Source: an uncultured Clostridia bacterium
GTDB taxonomy: Bacteria; Bacillota; Clostridia; Christensenellales; Aristaeellaceae
DNA: 64,000 nucleotides
Reading direction: 5' to 3'
Assembly: GCA_934647235.1 (NCBI GenBank)
Contig: CAKUFG010000003.1
Coordinates: 1-64,000, forward strand
Each line of letters opens with the position of its first letter. Position 1 is the stretch's first letter. Under the pieces are notes generated by a model. That model made no database searches, had not been told where the DNA came from, and was given only the letters and a program-made list of their open reading frames with translations. Made by a program: the position numbers and the translations under genes. This document shows, piece by piece, positions 48,996 to 57,481 of this stretch.

Positions 48996-49529
48996 ATGAA
49001 CCGCCTGATCGTCGCTTTTTCATCCGATACCGCCGCGCGCCGCATCTGCGCATGGCTGGCACAGTCCGGGTTCCCTGCCCGGACTGTTTGCCGTACCGGC
49101 GCGGAGGTGCTGCGCGCCGTGCGCTATATGGGCGGCGGCAGCGTCATCTGCGCCGCGCGTCTGCCTGATTATACGGCGGATGAATTATACGACGATCTGG
49201 ACGGCCAGGCTGATCTGCTGGTTATCGGCAAGCCGGAGCAGCTAATCGGCTGCGAAAACCCCGCCATCCGCCGTCTGCCGCTGCCGGTCAGCCGCTCTCA
49301 GCTGGCCGAGGCCGCCGAGGCGCTGACGCAGGCGCAGCAGGCACGTGCCCCCGCCAAGCCCTCCCAGCAGGATCAGGAGATCATCCGGCACGCCAAGACG
49401 CTGCTGCAGGCCAGGCGCGGCATGACCGAGCCCGAGGCGCACCGCTATCTGCAGCGCCGCAGCATGGAAGCGCACCGCAAAATGGCGGATACCGCCCGGC
49501 TGGTCATCGCGGCGCTTGAAAAAGATTGA
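48996..49529 (+). CDS. ANTAR-domain antiterminator with pseudo-receiver (NitR-like)
   Basis: A 177-residue RNA-binding regulator. The N-terminal ~115 residues look like a response-regulator receiver, but the phospho-acceptor position reads CAARLPD, so the usual Asp is missing. After an Ala/Gln linker, the C-terminal ~55 residues are an ANTAR domain (IIRHAKTLLQARRGMTEPEAHRYLQRRSME, then KMADTARLVI), which binds paired hairpins in RNA to prevent termination. In clostridia a gene of this kind (nitR) follows glnA and is linked to antitermination of its leader. The loss of the Asp suggests control by something other than phosphorylation. Confidence 0.88.
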   Translation: MNRLIVAFSSDTAARRICAWLAQSGFPARTVCRTGAEVLRAVRYMGGGSVICAARLPDYTADELYDDLDGQADLLVIGKPEQLIGCENPAIRRLPLPVSRSQLAEAAEALTQAQQARAPAKPSQQDQEIIRHAKTLLQARRGMTEPEAHRYLQRRSMEAHRKMADTARLVIAALEKD

Positions 49530-49550
49530 TTAAACAATTGATAATCAAAA

Positions 49551-49588
49551 AAGCATCCCCGCGTCCATTTCGTGACGCGGGGATGCTT
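49551..49588. terminator. Bidirectional terminator between glnA-ANTAR and metG
   Basis: AAGCATCCCCGCGTC and GACGCGGGGATGCTT form a 15 bp perfect stem with an 8-base loop. The minus-strand reading is followed by TTTTTT. Confidence 0.93.
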
Positions 49589-49611
49589 TGTGATCAGGCG
49601 TCTGATTAAGG

Positions 49612-51630
49612 TCAGCCCACTTCGCTGCCGGGGGCGACGTCGCCGTCCACCGTCAGCACGCGCAGGTATTCGCTGCCGTCCTCTTTTTTCTCCACGGCGG
49701 AGAGGATCATGCCGTTGCTTTCGATGCCCATCATCTTGCGCGGGGGCAGGTTGGCGATGATGATCAGGTTCTTGCCGATCAGCTGTTCCGGCTCGTAGAA
49801 CCTGGCGATACCGCTGAGGATGGTGCGATGCTCGCCGCCCAGATCCAGATCAAACTTAAGCAGCTTTTCGGATTTCTTTACATGCTCGCAGCTGACCACC
49901 TTCGCTACCCGCAGCTGGCACTTGAAGAAATCCTCGATGCTCACGCAGCCCTCGGGCAGCGCGGGCTTTTCTTTTTCCTTCTTTTCGGGTTTCTTTTCCG
50001 GCTCGGCCTTCTTTTCGGGCAGCTTGGGCGCGTTGGCCTCGGCCTCGGCGGCCAGGGCCTCCAGCTCCTTCCTGATATCCAGACGCGGGAACAGCGCCTC
50101 GCCCTTGCACACCTTCAGGCCCGCAGGGAGCTTGCCGAAGGTATCCAGAGAATCCCAGGTTTTGAGCGCCTCGTCCGTAACGCCCAGCTGCGCGAAAATG
50201 CGCTCGGGCGTGCGGGGCATGAAGGGCGAAATCAGCACTGCGGCATAGCGCACGCATTCAGCCAGCGTCAGCAGCACGTTTGCCAGGCGGGGACGGCTTT
50301 CCTCGCTGCGGCCCAGCACCCAGGGCTGCGTCGCGTCGATATACTTGTTGCACTCGCCGATGACCTTCCAGATCTCGGTCAGCGCCTGGGAGAACTGCAG
50401 CTTATCCATCTGCTCGCTGACCAGGGCGGGCAGCTGCGCGCAGTGCTGCTGCAGGGGCATATCCATGTCCTTGTCCACCGCGTCCGTCCAGGCGGGCAGC
50501 ACGCCGTCAAAGTACTTTTCAATCATGGCCACCGTGCGGCTGACCAGGTTGCCCAGGTCGTTGGCCAGGTCGGCGTTTACACGGGTAAGGAAGGCCTCGT
50601 TGGTGTAGTTGCCGTCCGCGCCGAAGGGCATTTCGCGCAGCAGATAATAGCGCAGCGCGTCCGCACCGTAGCGGGCCACAATGGGCTGCGCGTATACCAC
50701 ATTGCCCTTGGACTTGCTCATTTTGTCGTTGCCAAACAGCAGCCAGCCATGGGCGAACACCTGCTTGGGCAGGGGCAGACCCAGCGCATGCAGCATGATC
50801 GGCCAGTAAATGGTGTGGAAACGCACGATTTCCTTGCCCACCAGATGCACATCCGCCGGCCAGTACCTGCGGAACAGATGATCATCGGGCGTATCATACC
50901 CCAGGGCGGAGATGTAATTGGACAGCGCGTCGATCCACACATAGACCACATGCTTGGGATCAAAGTCCACCGGCACGCCCCATTTGAAGCTGGTGCGGGA
51001 TACGCACAGATCCTGCAGGCCGGGCTTGAGGAAATTGTTGATCATCTCGTTGGCGCGGGAAGCAGGCTGGATGAAATCGGGGTGCGTCTGCAGATAGTCC
51101 AGTAGCCAATCCTGATACTTGCTCATGCGGAAGAAGTAGCTTTCCTCCTGCATGGGCTCCACGGGACGGCCGCAGTCCGGGCAGCACTTTACGCCGTCCT
51201 TTTCCACCACCTGCGTGGAGGTCCAGAAGGCCTCGCAGGGCGTGCAGTACAGACCCTCATAGGAGCCCTTGTAGATATCGCCCTGCTCGTAGAACTGGCG
51301 GAAAATCTTCTGCACAACCTTTTCGTGACGCTCGTCGGTGGTGCGGATGAAGTCGTTGTATTCCACCTCCATCAGCTTCCACAGCTCCTTGGCGTTGGCC
51401 ACGATTTCATCCACATAAGCCTTGGGGGTAACGCCCTTTTCCTCGGCCTTGCGCTCAATCTTCTGGCCGTGCTCGTCCGTGCCGGTCAGAAAATAGGTAT
51501 CGTAGCCCTGCATTTTCTTAAAGCGCGCCATGGTATCAGCCGCCACGGTGGTGTAGGTATGGCCGATGTGCATGTTGCCGCTGGGATAATAGATGGGGGT
51601 GGTGATGTAATAGGTTTTCTTTTCCGGCAT
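49612..51630 (-). CDS. metG: Methionyl-tRNA synthetase
   Basis: Charges tRNA-Met. The 672-residue protein begins MPEKKTYYITTPIYYPSG, with the HIGH motif at 21-24 (MHIGHTYTT). It has a zinc knuckle (CTPC ... CCPDCG), KMSKS in DKMSKSKGNVV, an anticodon-binding helical domain, an acidic/Lys-rich linker and a C-terminal tRNA-binding OB domain (SIEDFFKCQLRVAKVV ... LPPRKMMGIESNGM). The C-terminal domain marks the dimeric form. The start at 51630 has GGAGG 9 bases upstream; the longer reading to 51810 overlaps pgsA. No T-box leader was seen. Confidence 0.98.
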   Translation of the reverse strand: MPEKKTYYITTPIYYPSGNMHIGHTYTTVAADTMARFKKMQGYDTYFLTGTDEHGQKIERKAEEKGVTPKAYVDEIVANAKELWKLMEVEYNDFIRTTDERHEKVVQKIFRQFYEQGDIYKGSYEGLYCTPCEAFWTSTQVVEKDGVKCCPDCGRPVEPMQEESYFFRMSKYQDWLLDYLQTHPDFIQPASRANEMINNFLKPGLQDLCVSRTSFKWGVPVDFDPKHVVYVWIDALSNYISALGYDTPDDHLFRRYWPADVHLVGKEIVRFHTIYWPIMLHALGLPLPKQVFAHGWLLFGNDKMSKSKGNVVYAQPIVARYGADALRYYLLREMPFGADGNYTNEAFLTRVNADLANDLGNLVSRTVAMIEKYFDGVLPAWTDAVDKDMDMPLQQHCAQLPALVSEQMDKLQFSQALTEIWKVIGECNKYIDATQPWVLGRSEESRPRLANVLLTLAECVRYAAVLISPFMPRTPERIFAQLGVTDEALKTWDSLDTFGKLPAGLKVCKGEALFPRLDIRKELEALAAEAEANAPKLPEKKAEPEKKPEKKEKEKPALPEGCVSIEDFFKCQLRVAKVVSCEHVKKSEKLLKFDLDLGGEHRTILSGIARFYEPEQLIGKNLIIIANLPPRKMMGIESNGMILSAVEKKEDGSEYLRVLTVDGDVAPGSEVG

Positions 51631-51670
51631 AGGGACATTCCTCCAATATCGCGTGTAAAAGCGCGTATTT

Positions 51671-52249
51671 TTATTTTCTTTCGTTGTAGGTGTTTTCAAC
51701 GCCGCGCAACTGGCGGACAACCGAGCGCACATAGACCACCAGCGCCGTATAGGCCGCGCCCACGCCGATCCACAAAAGGATGATGTGCAGCGGCAGAGCC
51801 CATTGCTCAAAGCGGCTGTGGAAGAAGCTGAGAATCAGCGCCAGCGATACCGCCACCTGCGCAAACTTGCCCACAAACAGGCTGTGCACGACGATTTTGC
51901 GGTTATACAGGCACGCGCCGCCGATGACCATCAACAGCTCCTTGCCGCCCAGCAGCGCCACCGGCTCCCAGGGGATGATGCCGCGAATCAGCATGCTGGA
52001 AAGCACCGAGAGCACCATCAGCTTGTCCGCCAGGGGATCCATAAGCTTGCCGAAATCTGTGATGCACCGCATGCGCCGCGCCAGGAAGCCATCCAGCATA
52101 TCGGTGGCGCTGGCCAGCAGGAATGCGCCCAACGCCCAGTAATCCAGATGGTACCCGAGCATCAGCACCCAGTATACGGGCACCAGAATCAGGCGGATCA
52201 GGGTCAGCACATTGGGGATCGTCCAGAGCCTGCGGTTGCTGTCGGACAT
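51671..52249 (-). CDS. pgsA: CDP-diacylglycerol-glycerol-3-phosphate phosphatidyltransferase
   Basis: Membrane enzyme that makes phosphatidylglycerol phosphate. The 192-residue protein has several helices and the CDP-alcohol phosphatidyltransferase signature DMLDGFLARRM ... GKLMDPLADK, with all eight signature positions kept. The start at 52249 (MSDSNRRLWTIPNVLTLIRLI) follows AAAGGAG by 8 bases. It lies between the DUF4363 gene and metG, in one direction. PgsA-like paralogues such as cardiolipin synthases of this family are less likely. Confidence 0.93.
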   Translation of the reverse strand: MSDSNRRLWTIPNVLTLIRLILVPVYWVLMLGYHLDYWALGAFLLASATDMLDGFLARRMRCITDFGKLMDPLADKLMVLSVLSSMLIRGIIPWEPVALLGGKELLMVIGGACLYNRKIVVHSLFVGKFAQVAVSLALILSFFHSRFEQWALPLHIILLWIGVGAAYTALVVYVRSVVRQLRGVENTYNERK

Positions 52250-52301
52250 GTCGCGTTCTCCTTTTTCTTCCGTTAGGGCATACTTCAACTCTATCATTAT
52301 A

Positions 52302-52685
52302 TCACAATATGTTTTTCAATGTAAATGCATCCCGGTGGTGTAAATGACCGAAATTTTCCATGCAAGCGTCAAAAGCCTCCAGCGCCTCCAATTCATCCTG
52401 ATATAAAATGGCCGCGCGGAGCTGCAGAAGCCCCTGCGTCACCTGATCGGTATCGCCGTGGTTGATCCACAGCTGCACGGTGCCGCACTGCTTTTCCCAT
52501 TGCTCGGAGATTTCCAGCGTGCGCTGCAGGGCTTCCTGCCAATTGCCCCTGCCCAGCGCCGCGCCCACGGTGAGAATGCGCTGCCGGTACGCCGTACTGA
52601 TGCGGTAGCTGGCGGTTTCGCACACAATGCCCAGCGTCAGCACCAGTACGGTGGCGATGACGGTGATAATCAGCTGCCGCTTCAT
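52302..52685 (-). CDS. DUF4363 family membrane-anchored protein
   Basis: A 127-residue protein with one N-terminal helix (LIITVIATVLVLTLGIVCETA) and a helical extracytoplasmic part containing AYRQRILTVGAALGRGNWQEALQRTLEISEQWEKQ. The pattern fits DUF4363, found downstream of DUF421 genes in Clostridia. Its ATG overlaps the DUF421 stop (ATGA). Function is unknown; the constant pairing suggests a complex with the DUF421 protein. Confidence 0.85.
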   Translation of the reverse strand: MKRQLIITVIATVLVLTLGIVCETASYRISTAYRQRILTVGAALGRGNWQEALQRTLEISEQWEKQCGTVQLWINHGDTDQVTQGLLQLRAAILYQDELEALEAFDACMENFGHLHHRDAFTLKNIL

Positions 52686-53404
52686 CCCTGCTGCACCGGC
52701 ACGTCCATGTGCGCGCGCACAGCCTGCGCGCCCTCAGCATTGGTTTGCAGATAGACCTCGCCCGTGTTGTCCAGCGCCAGCAGCAATACGCTTGCCGGAT
52801 CATCCACGCCCTGCGCGTGCAGAAAATCGGCTACCTGCCGGTCGCTCAGCCCTGCCTGGGCGATGGTCTGCTCGCGGCGCTCGCCGTCGGCAATCAGCAC
52901 GGAGGCCGGATCATCCGGCGGCACGGTCAGGTTCATATCCTCGGGGGATACCGCACGGTTGGCCGCGAGCGGGAACACGCTGAGCATACCGTTTGTTTCC
53001 AGCACCGCCGTGCCGACCTCGTGGATGTTCATCACCCCATTGGCGCGCACAGCCTCCAACAGGTCGGATACCGTCATGCATACGCGCTTGAGCTCGTCGT
53101 ATTGGATGCTGCCGTTCAGAATCAGCACGCGCGCCGTGCCGTTGAGCAGGCGGCGAAAGGGCGGGCTTTTCATGCCCAGCAGGCTGGCGGCGCTGTGCAT
53201 GATCACCAGCGCGGCAATGGGTACCAGGCCGTAGGCCAGCGGGGTTTCGGCGCCGGACATGGGGCCGGCGGCCAGGTCGGCAATCAGGATAGCCAGCACC
53301 AGCTCGTAGGGCTGAAGCTGGCCGATCTGCCGCTTGCCCATCAGGCGTACCGCCGCCACGGATACGGTGTAGAGAATGACTGCGCGAAAGAAAATTGTCA
53401 GCAT
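52682..53404 (-). CDS. DUF421 (YetF-like) membrane protein
   Basis: A 240-residue protein with three N-terminal helices (FFRAVILYTVSVAAVRLMGKRQIGQLQPYELVLAILIADLA is the family start). A cytosolic alpha/beta domain follows, with VLILNGSIQYDELKRVCMTVSDLLEAVRANG and VGTAVLETNGMLSVFP. These are clear YetF/DUF421 features. The start at 53404 has GGGAGGG upstream. First gene of a run into DUF4363, pgsA and metG. The function is not established; Bacillus relatives have been linked to spore and membrane traits. Confidence 0.92.
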   Translation of the reverse strand: MLTIFFRAVILYTVSVAAVRLMGKRQIGQLQPYELVLAILIADLAAGPMSGAETPLAYGLVPIAALVIMHSAASLLGMKSPPFRRLLNGTARVLILNGSIQYDELKRVCMTVSDLLEAVRANGVMNIHEVGTAVLETNGMLSVFPLAANRAVSPEDMNLTVPPDDPASVLIADGERREQTIAQAGLSDRQVADFLHAQGVDDPASVLLLALDNTGEVYLQTNAEGAQAVRAHMDVPVQQG

Positions 53405-53420
53405 GCGTTTCCCTCCCGCG

Positions 53421-53449
53421 ATAGTATCTGCCGCCGGCATGCATTGCAA
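53421..53449 (-). promoter_or_regulatory. Likely promoter of the DUF421-metG run
   Basis: On the minus strand TTGCAA, 17 bases, TACTAT, about 17 bases before the DUF421 start codon. Confidence 0.55.
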
Positions 53450-53467
53450 ACATGCTTTTTGCGCGCA

Positions 53468-53496
53468 TTGACATTGCGGGCCGCAAATGCTATATT
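53468..53496 (+). promoter_or_regulatory. Sigma-A promoter of the araD-like gene
   Basis: TTGACA, 17 bases, TATATT; 38 bases before the start codon. Confidence 0.85.
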
Positions 53497-53534
53497 AGGA
53501 AACGAAATTTTGCTATTTTTTAAGGAGAAGCAGC

Positions 53535-54230
53535 ATGCTGGAAGCACTCAAACAGCAGGTTTATCAGGCCAATATGGAATTGCCCCGCCGCGGGCTTGTT
53601 ACCTATACCTGGGGCAACGTATCCGGGATTGACCGTGAGCAGGGGCTGGTGGTAATCAAGCCCTCCGGGGTGGAATACGATGCGCTGACTCCCGATGATC
53701 TGGTGGTGCTGGATCTGGATGGCCGCATTGTGGAGGGCAAGCTGAACCCTTCCTCCGATACCAGGACGCACCTGGAGCTGTACCGCGCCTTCCCCGCGCT
53801 GGGCGGCATTGTGCACACCCACAGCGCGCACGCGGTGGGCTGGGCGCAGGCGCAGCGCGATATTCCCTGCTTTGGCACCACGCACGCCGATTATTTTTAT
53901 GGCGCGGTTCCCTGCACCCGGCAGCTGACCGAGGCTGAGATCGACGAGAATTATGAGCGCAACACGGGCAAGGTGATTATTGAGACCTTTGCGCAGCGCA
54001 ATCTGGATCCCGTGGCTGTGCCCGGCGTGATCTGCGCCAGCCACGGCCCCTTCACCTGGGGCAAGAGTGCCGCGCAGGCGGTATATCATGCCGTGGTGCT
54101 GGAGGAGGTTGCCCGCATGGCGCTCTGCACCGTGCAGATCAATCCTGCCGCCGCGCCCGCGCCGCAGCATATTCAGGATAAGCACTACCTGCGCAAGCAC
54201 GGCCCCAACGCCTATTACGGGCAGAAATAA
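53535..54230 (+). CDS. araD: L-ribulose-5-phosphate 4-epimerase (AraD-like class II aldolase)
   Basis: Zinc-dependent epimerase linking L-arabinose or L-ascorbate breakdown to xylulose-5-phosphate. The 231-residue protein has LVTYTWGNVSGIDRE, VIKPSGVEY, SSDTRTHLELYRAFP, the zinc site GIVHTHSAHAVGWAQA, TTHADYFYG and SHGPFTWGKSAAQAV. Length and motifs match AraD/UlaF/SgbE. No other arabinose gene is nearby, so the exact pathway is open. GGAG lies before the ATG. It is followed by gtrA after 18 bases. Confidence 0.9.
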   Translation: MLEALKQQVYQANMELPRRGLVTYTWGNVSGIDREQGLVVIKPSGVEYDALTPDDLVVLDLDGRIVEGKLNPSSDTRTHLELYRAFPALGGIVHTHSAHAVGWAQAQRDIPCFGTTHADYFYGAVPCTRQLTEAEIDENYERNTGKVIIETFAQRNLDPVAVPGVICASHGPFTWGKSAAQAVYHAVVLEEVARMALCTVQINPAAAPAPQHIQDKHYLRKHGPNAYYGQK

Positions 54231-54248
54231 AAGGTGGGGAGCAAGCCT

Positions 54249-54659
54249 ATGAATCCGCAAAAGAAGAAAGAAACGCTGCGCTTTATCAAGTTCCTGCTGT
54301 TCTCCGCCAGCGCGGGGCTGATTGAGTTTGGCAGCTTTTCGCTGCTGAGCGCCTGCACGCCCTGGCCCTACTGGCCCTGCTACCTGATCGCGCTGACGCT
54401 GTCGGTGCTTTGGAATTTCACCTTCAACCGCCGCTTTACCTTTCAATCCGCCGCCAACGTGCCCGTGGCCATGCTCAAGGTGCTAGCCTATTACGCGGTG
54501 TTTACGCCGCTGTCCACATGGCTGGGGCACTGGCTCAGCGATACGCTGGGCTGGAACGAATACCTGGTGACGCTGCTGAACATGCTGCTCAACTTTGGCA
54601 CCGAGTATCCGTATCAGAAGTTCGTGGTGTTCGCAGGGTCTATCGACAGCAAAAAATAA
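54249..54659 (+). CDS. GtrA family membrane protein (second copy)
   Basis: A 136-residue four-helix protein of the GtrA family. Landmarks are RFIKFLLFSASAGLIEFGSFSLL, the short-loop motif NFTFNRRFTFQS (equivalent to NKRLVF in the first copy) and the end NFGTEYPYQKFVVF. It shares only family-level similarity with the copy at 17905-18372. AGGTGGGGAG lies before the ATG at 54249; an in-frame GTG at 54234 overlaps that site. It is co-transcribed with the araD-like gene, an odd pairing. Confidence 0.87.
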   Translation: MNPQKKKETLRFIKFLLFSASAGLIEFGSFSLLSACTPWPYWPCYLIALTLSVLWNFTFNRRFTFQSAANVPVAMLKVLAYYAVFTPLSTWLGHWLSDTLGWNEYLVTLLNMLLNFGTEYPYQKFVVFAGSIDSKK

Positions 54660-54704
54660 AGCGCTGCTGCCGTATTTTTGCGCTATTTCCCCATTTTTGC
54701 GGGG

Positions 54705-54733
54705 TTGTGAAAAGCGTAAAAACGTGGTAAAAT
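54705..54733 (+). promoter_or_regulatory. Promoter only 6 bases from the EamA start codon
   Basis: TTGTGA, 17 bases, TAAAAT ending at 54733; the ATG is at 54740. The expected transcription start is at or next to the A of ATG, and there is no ribosome site between, which implies a leaderless mRNA. Confidence 0.65.
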
Positions 54734-54739
54734 AAAAAC

Positions 54740-55618
54740 ATGAAAAAAACAAGTGGAACCCTGCTGCTGTTGCTGACCGCGCTGATCTGGGGCACGGCGT
54801 TTGTCGCTCAGCGGACAGGCATGGATCACCTGGGCCCCATTGCCTTCCAGTCCATTCGCGCGCTGCTGGGCTTTTTGTCGCTGCTGCCGCTGGTGCTGCT
54901 GCGCAAGCGCGCGGGCAAAAGCGGCCCCATGCCTACTGTGAAGGCCAGCCTGTCCTGCGGCGCGGTGCTGGCGGTGGCCTCCACCGTGCAGCAGATCGGC
55001 CTGCAGTACACCACGGCCAGCAAGGCGGGCTTTATCAGCTCGCTCTATGTGGTGCTGGTGCCCTTGATCGGCCTGCTGCTGGACCGCAGGCCCGAAAAGG
55101 GCGTATGGATCGGCGTGCCGCTGTCGGTGCTGGGCATGTACCTGATGGCCTCGGTATCCGGCGAGGGCTTTTCGCTGGGCCGGGGCGAATGGCTGATGCT
55201 GGCCAGCGCGCTGCTGTTTGCCTGCCACATTGTGGTGGTAGGGCACTTTGCGCCCCAGGCAGACGGCGTTGCGCTCAGCTGCGCGCAGTTCTTTGTGGCG
55301 GGCCTGATGACGCTGCCCATCGCCTTCCTGACCGAGCCCATCCCCCTGACGGGCGTCTGGGAGGCCAAGTGGGCGCTGCTGTATGCGGGCGTGCTCAGCT
55401 GCGGCGTGGCCTATACGCTGCAGATTGTGGGGCAGAAGGATACGCCCCCCGCCATTGCCTCACTGACGATGAGCCTGGAGTCTGTTTTCTCCGCCATTGC
55501 CGGAGCCATGATCCTGCATGAAACGCTGCAGCCCCGCGAGATGCTCGGCTGCGCGCTGATGCTGGCCGCCGTGATGATCGCCCAGCTGCCGCTGGACAGA
55601 AAAAAACCGGTCGCCTGA
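54740..55618 (+). CDS. EamA/DMT family transporter
   Basis: Ten-helix drug/metabolite transporter of 292 residues with two EamA repeats. The first starts LLLLLTALIWGTAFVAQRTGMDHLGP and the second LMLASALLFACHIVVVGHF; both end in SLYVVLVPLIGLLLDR- and SLESVFSAIAGAMILHE-type helices. The N-terminus matches family relatives exactly at the first ATG, although there is no Shine-Dalgarno sequence. Substrate unknown. A terminator follows. Confidence 0.92.
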   Translation: MKKTSGTLLLLLTALIWGTAFVAQRTGMDHLGPIAFQSIRALLGFLSLLPLVLLRKRAGKSGPMPTVKASLSCGAVLAVASTVQQIGLQYTTASKAGFISSLYVVLVPLIGLLLDRRPEKGVWIGVPLSVLGMYLMASVSGEGFSLGRGEWLMLASALLFACHIVVVGHFAPQADGVALSCAQFFVAGLMTLPIAFLTEPIPLTGVWEAKWALLYAGVLSCGVAYTLQIVGQKDTPPAIASLTMSLESVFSAIAGAMILHETLQPREMLGCALMLAAVMIAQLPLDRKKPVA

Positions 55619-55633
55619 TTTCAAAGCTTACCT

Positions 55634-55664
55634 CCCGGCAGAAAGCACTCTGCCGGGATTTATT
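55634..55664 (+). terminator. Terminator of the EamA gene
   Basis: CCCGGCAGA, 6-base loop, TCTGCCGGG, then ATTTATT. Confidence 0.8.
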
Positions 55665-55770
55665 GTATCCAGTGCTCCGGACGCAGGCCCGCCGCTTTCA
55701 TCTGCCTGCGCTTTTTTCGTTTTTTACAGGCTTCGCTTTTCAAAATCGCGGCGCACGCACGCGCGTCACG

Positions 55771-55799
55771 TTGATTTTTAGCGTTTTATCATATATAAT
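55771..55799 (+). promoter_or_regulatory. Sigma-A promoter of the membrane protein-rsuA run
   Basis: TTGATT, 17 bases, TATAAT, 31 bases before the ATG at 55831. Confidence 0.85.
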
Positions 55800-55830
55800 G
55801 ATATCATTCTTAGCCGACGGGAGGAAGCCT

Positions 55831-56745
55831 ATGGAGCGTCGTGTTTATTCATCTCAGATGAGCCGCATTGCCGGGCGCGCGTGCAGGCGGCGCCCGCTGC
55901 AGCTGTGCCTGTGGGCGCTTTGGCAGCTTGCCCTGCGCGCCGCCGCGCTTTCGCCCCTGCTTCTGGCGCTCCGCTTTGGATATCCGCTGCCTGCGGCGCT
56001 GCTCATCTGCCTGGCGCTGTATCTTCTGCTGGTTTATCCCATGCGCTTCCGCGCCGCGCTGACGCTTACGCGCATGGTGCGTCTGACCGACGCCAGCGCG
56101 CTGCGCCCTGCCTCCTACCCTGCCCGTGTGGGCGCGGGCGCGCTACGGCTGCTGCTGGGCGGCGTATGGGGCGTGCCCTTCGCGCTGCTGCTTTACCGGC
56201 TGTACCAATATGTTTTCGTGCTGCCCGGCTCGCGCTTTAACCATGATTTTCTGGCGATCGGCGCGTTTTTCAGCGCTTCCGCCGCCGCAGAAACGCAGCT
56301 GCTGATCGGCACCATCGTCTTTTTCGGGCTTATTTTTCTGTCGCTTCTGCTGTTTCTTTATGGCTGGTGGCGCGGCGCTGCCTATGATTTTCAGCTGGTT
56401 GGGAATATCTCCCCCATCCGCGCCCTGCGCAGCGCCCGCCGCGCGCGCCGTTTGCCCCATGTGCGCAGCGCCCTGCGCAAAAATGCGCTGATTCACATGC
56501 TGATCTGCCTGCCGCCTATCCTGTTGCCGCCGCTGGCGCCCTATCTGCACCTGCGCGCCATGCTGACGGGCCACGCCATGGAGGATTTGCAGCTATTGTA
56601 TGTATTTTTCCAGGCAGGCATGGTTTCGGGTGGGGTGGTTTATATCGCCGTCGGGCTGTTCCTGCTGCTGTATCTGCCCTTCCTGCCTTATCGAAAGCTG
56701 CGAAACGCAGCCGTTGTGGTGAACGCCTATGCCGATGTGCGCTGA
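55831..56745 (+). CDS. Polytopic membrane protein of unknown function
   Basis: A 304-residue protein with about six membrane helices: LWQLALRAAALSPLLLALRF, AALLICLALYLLLVYPM, a long helix near LLLGGVWGVPFALLLYRLY, LIGTIVFFGLIFLSLLLFLYGWW, ALIHMLICLPPILLPPLAPY and GGVVYIAVGLFLLLYLPFLPY. The cytosolic loop after helix 4 has NISPIRALRSARRARRLPHVR, strongly basic. GGGAGG is 7 bases before the ATG at 55831, right after a strong promoter. I recognise no family. It resembles integral proteins of the DUF975 or YesL type only in general layout. Confidence 0.75.
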   Translation: MERRVYSSQMSRIAGRACRRRPLQLCLWALWQLALRAAALSPLLLALRFGYPLPAALLICLALYLLLVYPMRFRAALTLTRMVRLTDASALRPASYPARVGAGALRLLLGGVWGVPFALLLYRLYQYVFVLPGSRFNHDFLAIGAFFSASAAAETQLLIGTIVFFGLIFLSLLLFLYGWWRGAAYDFQLVGNISPIRALRSARRARRLPHVRSALRKNALIHMLICLPPILLPPLAPYLHLRAMLTGHAMEDLQLLYVFFQAGMVSGGVVYIAVGLFLLLYLPFLPYRKLRNAAVVVNAYADVR

Positions 56746-56752
56746 CGCCGCG

Positions 56753-57481
56753 ATGCGGCTGGACCGCCTGCTGACCACGCTGGCCGTGGGCTCGCGCAGC
56801 CAGGTAAAAGCCCTGCTGCGCGCCGGGCGCGTGACGGTCAACGGCCAGGTTGTGCGCAGCGCGGATATGCATGTTCAGCCCGGCGACAGGCTGACGCTGG
56901 ATCAGCAGCCGCTGGATGCGCGTACAACCCGCCATGTGCTGCTCAACAAGCCCTGCGGCGTGCTGACCGCCGCGCGCGATTCCAGGCAGCCCACGGTGCT
57001 CGATCTGCTGCCGCCCGCCTATCGCGCCTGCGGCTGCATGCCGGTGGGCAGGCTGGATAAGGATACCTCGGGACTGCTGCTGCTGACCACGGACGGCGAG
57101 TTGGCTCATCGTCTGCTTTCCCCCAAGCGCCATGTGTGGAAGTGCTACGAGGCCACGGTAGACGGCCCGCTGAACGCGCAGGACGCCGCCGCCTTCGCCG
57201 CCGGGCTTGAACTATCCGATTTTACCGCCCTGCCTGCGGAGCTTGAGATTCTGCGCTCATCCCCGCAGGAGGCCGTCGCCCAGGTACGGGTGCGGGAGGG
57301 CAAGTTTCATCAGGTGCGGCGCATGTTCGCCGCCCGCGGACGCACGGTCACGGCACTGCGCCGCCTGTCGCTGGGGCCGCTTACGCTGGACGCATCGCTG
57401 CAGCCCGGCGAATACCGCGAATTAACCGCCCAGGAGCTGACTGAGCTGCTTGCGGCGGTATCAAAAGAGGACGCTGAATGA
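56753..57481 (+). CDS. rsuA: Pseudouridine synthase, RsuA/RluB/E/F type
   Basis: Isomerises a uridine in rRNA, probably U516 of 16S rRNA. It has an N-terminal S4 RNA-binding domain (MRLDRLLTTLAVGSRSQVKALLRAGRVTVNG). The catalytic domain has VLLNKPCGVLTA, catalytic Asp in PVGRLDKDTSGLLLLTTDGEL, KCYEATVDG and EGKFHQVRRMF. The start at 56753 gives the usual MRLD N-terminus (242 residues). ATG codons at 56729 and 56735 are possible and overlap the upstream gene; no ribosome site is strong. The stop overlaps the methyltransferase start (ATGA). Confidence 0.92.
   Translation: MRLDRLLTTLAVGSRSQVKALLRAGRVTVNGQVVRSADMHVQPGDRLTLDQQPLDARTTRHVLLNKPCGVLTAARDSRQPTVLDLLPPAYRACGCMPVGRLDKDTSGLLLLTTDGELAHRLLSPKRHVWKCYEATVDGPLNAQDAAAFAAGLELSDFTALPAELEILRSSPQEAVAQVRVREGKFHQVRRMFAARGRTVTALRRLSLGPLTLDASLQPGEYRELTAQELTELLAAVSKEDAE

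Noticed and set aside
49612..51660. T-box leader for metG
   Set aside because: The gene follows pgsA by about 40 bases, with no space for a specifier stem or T-box.
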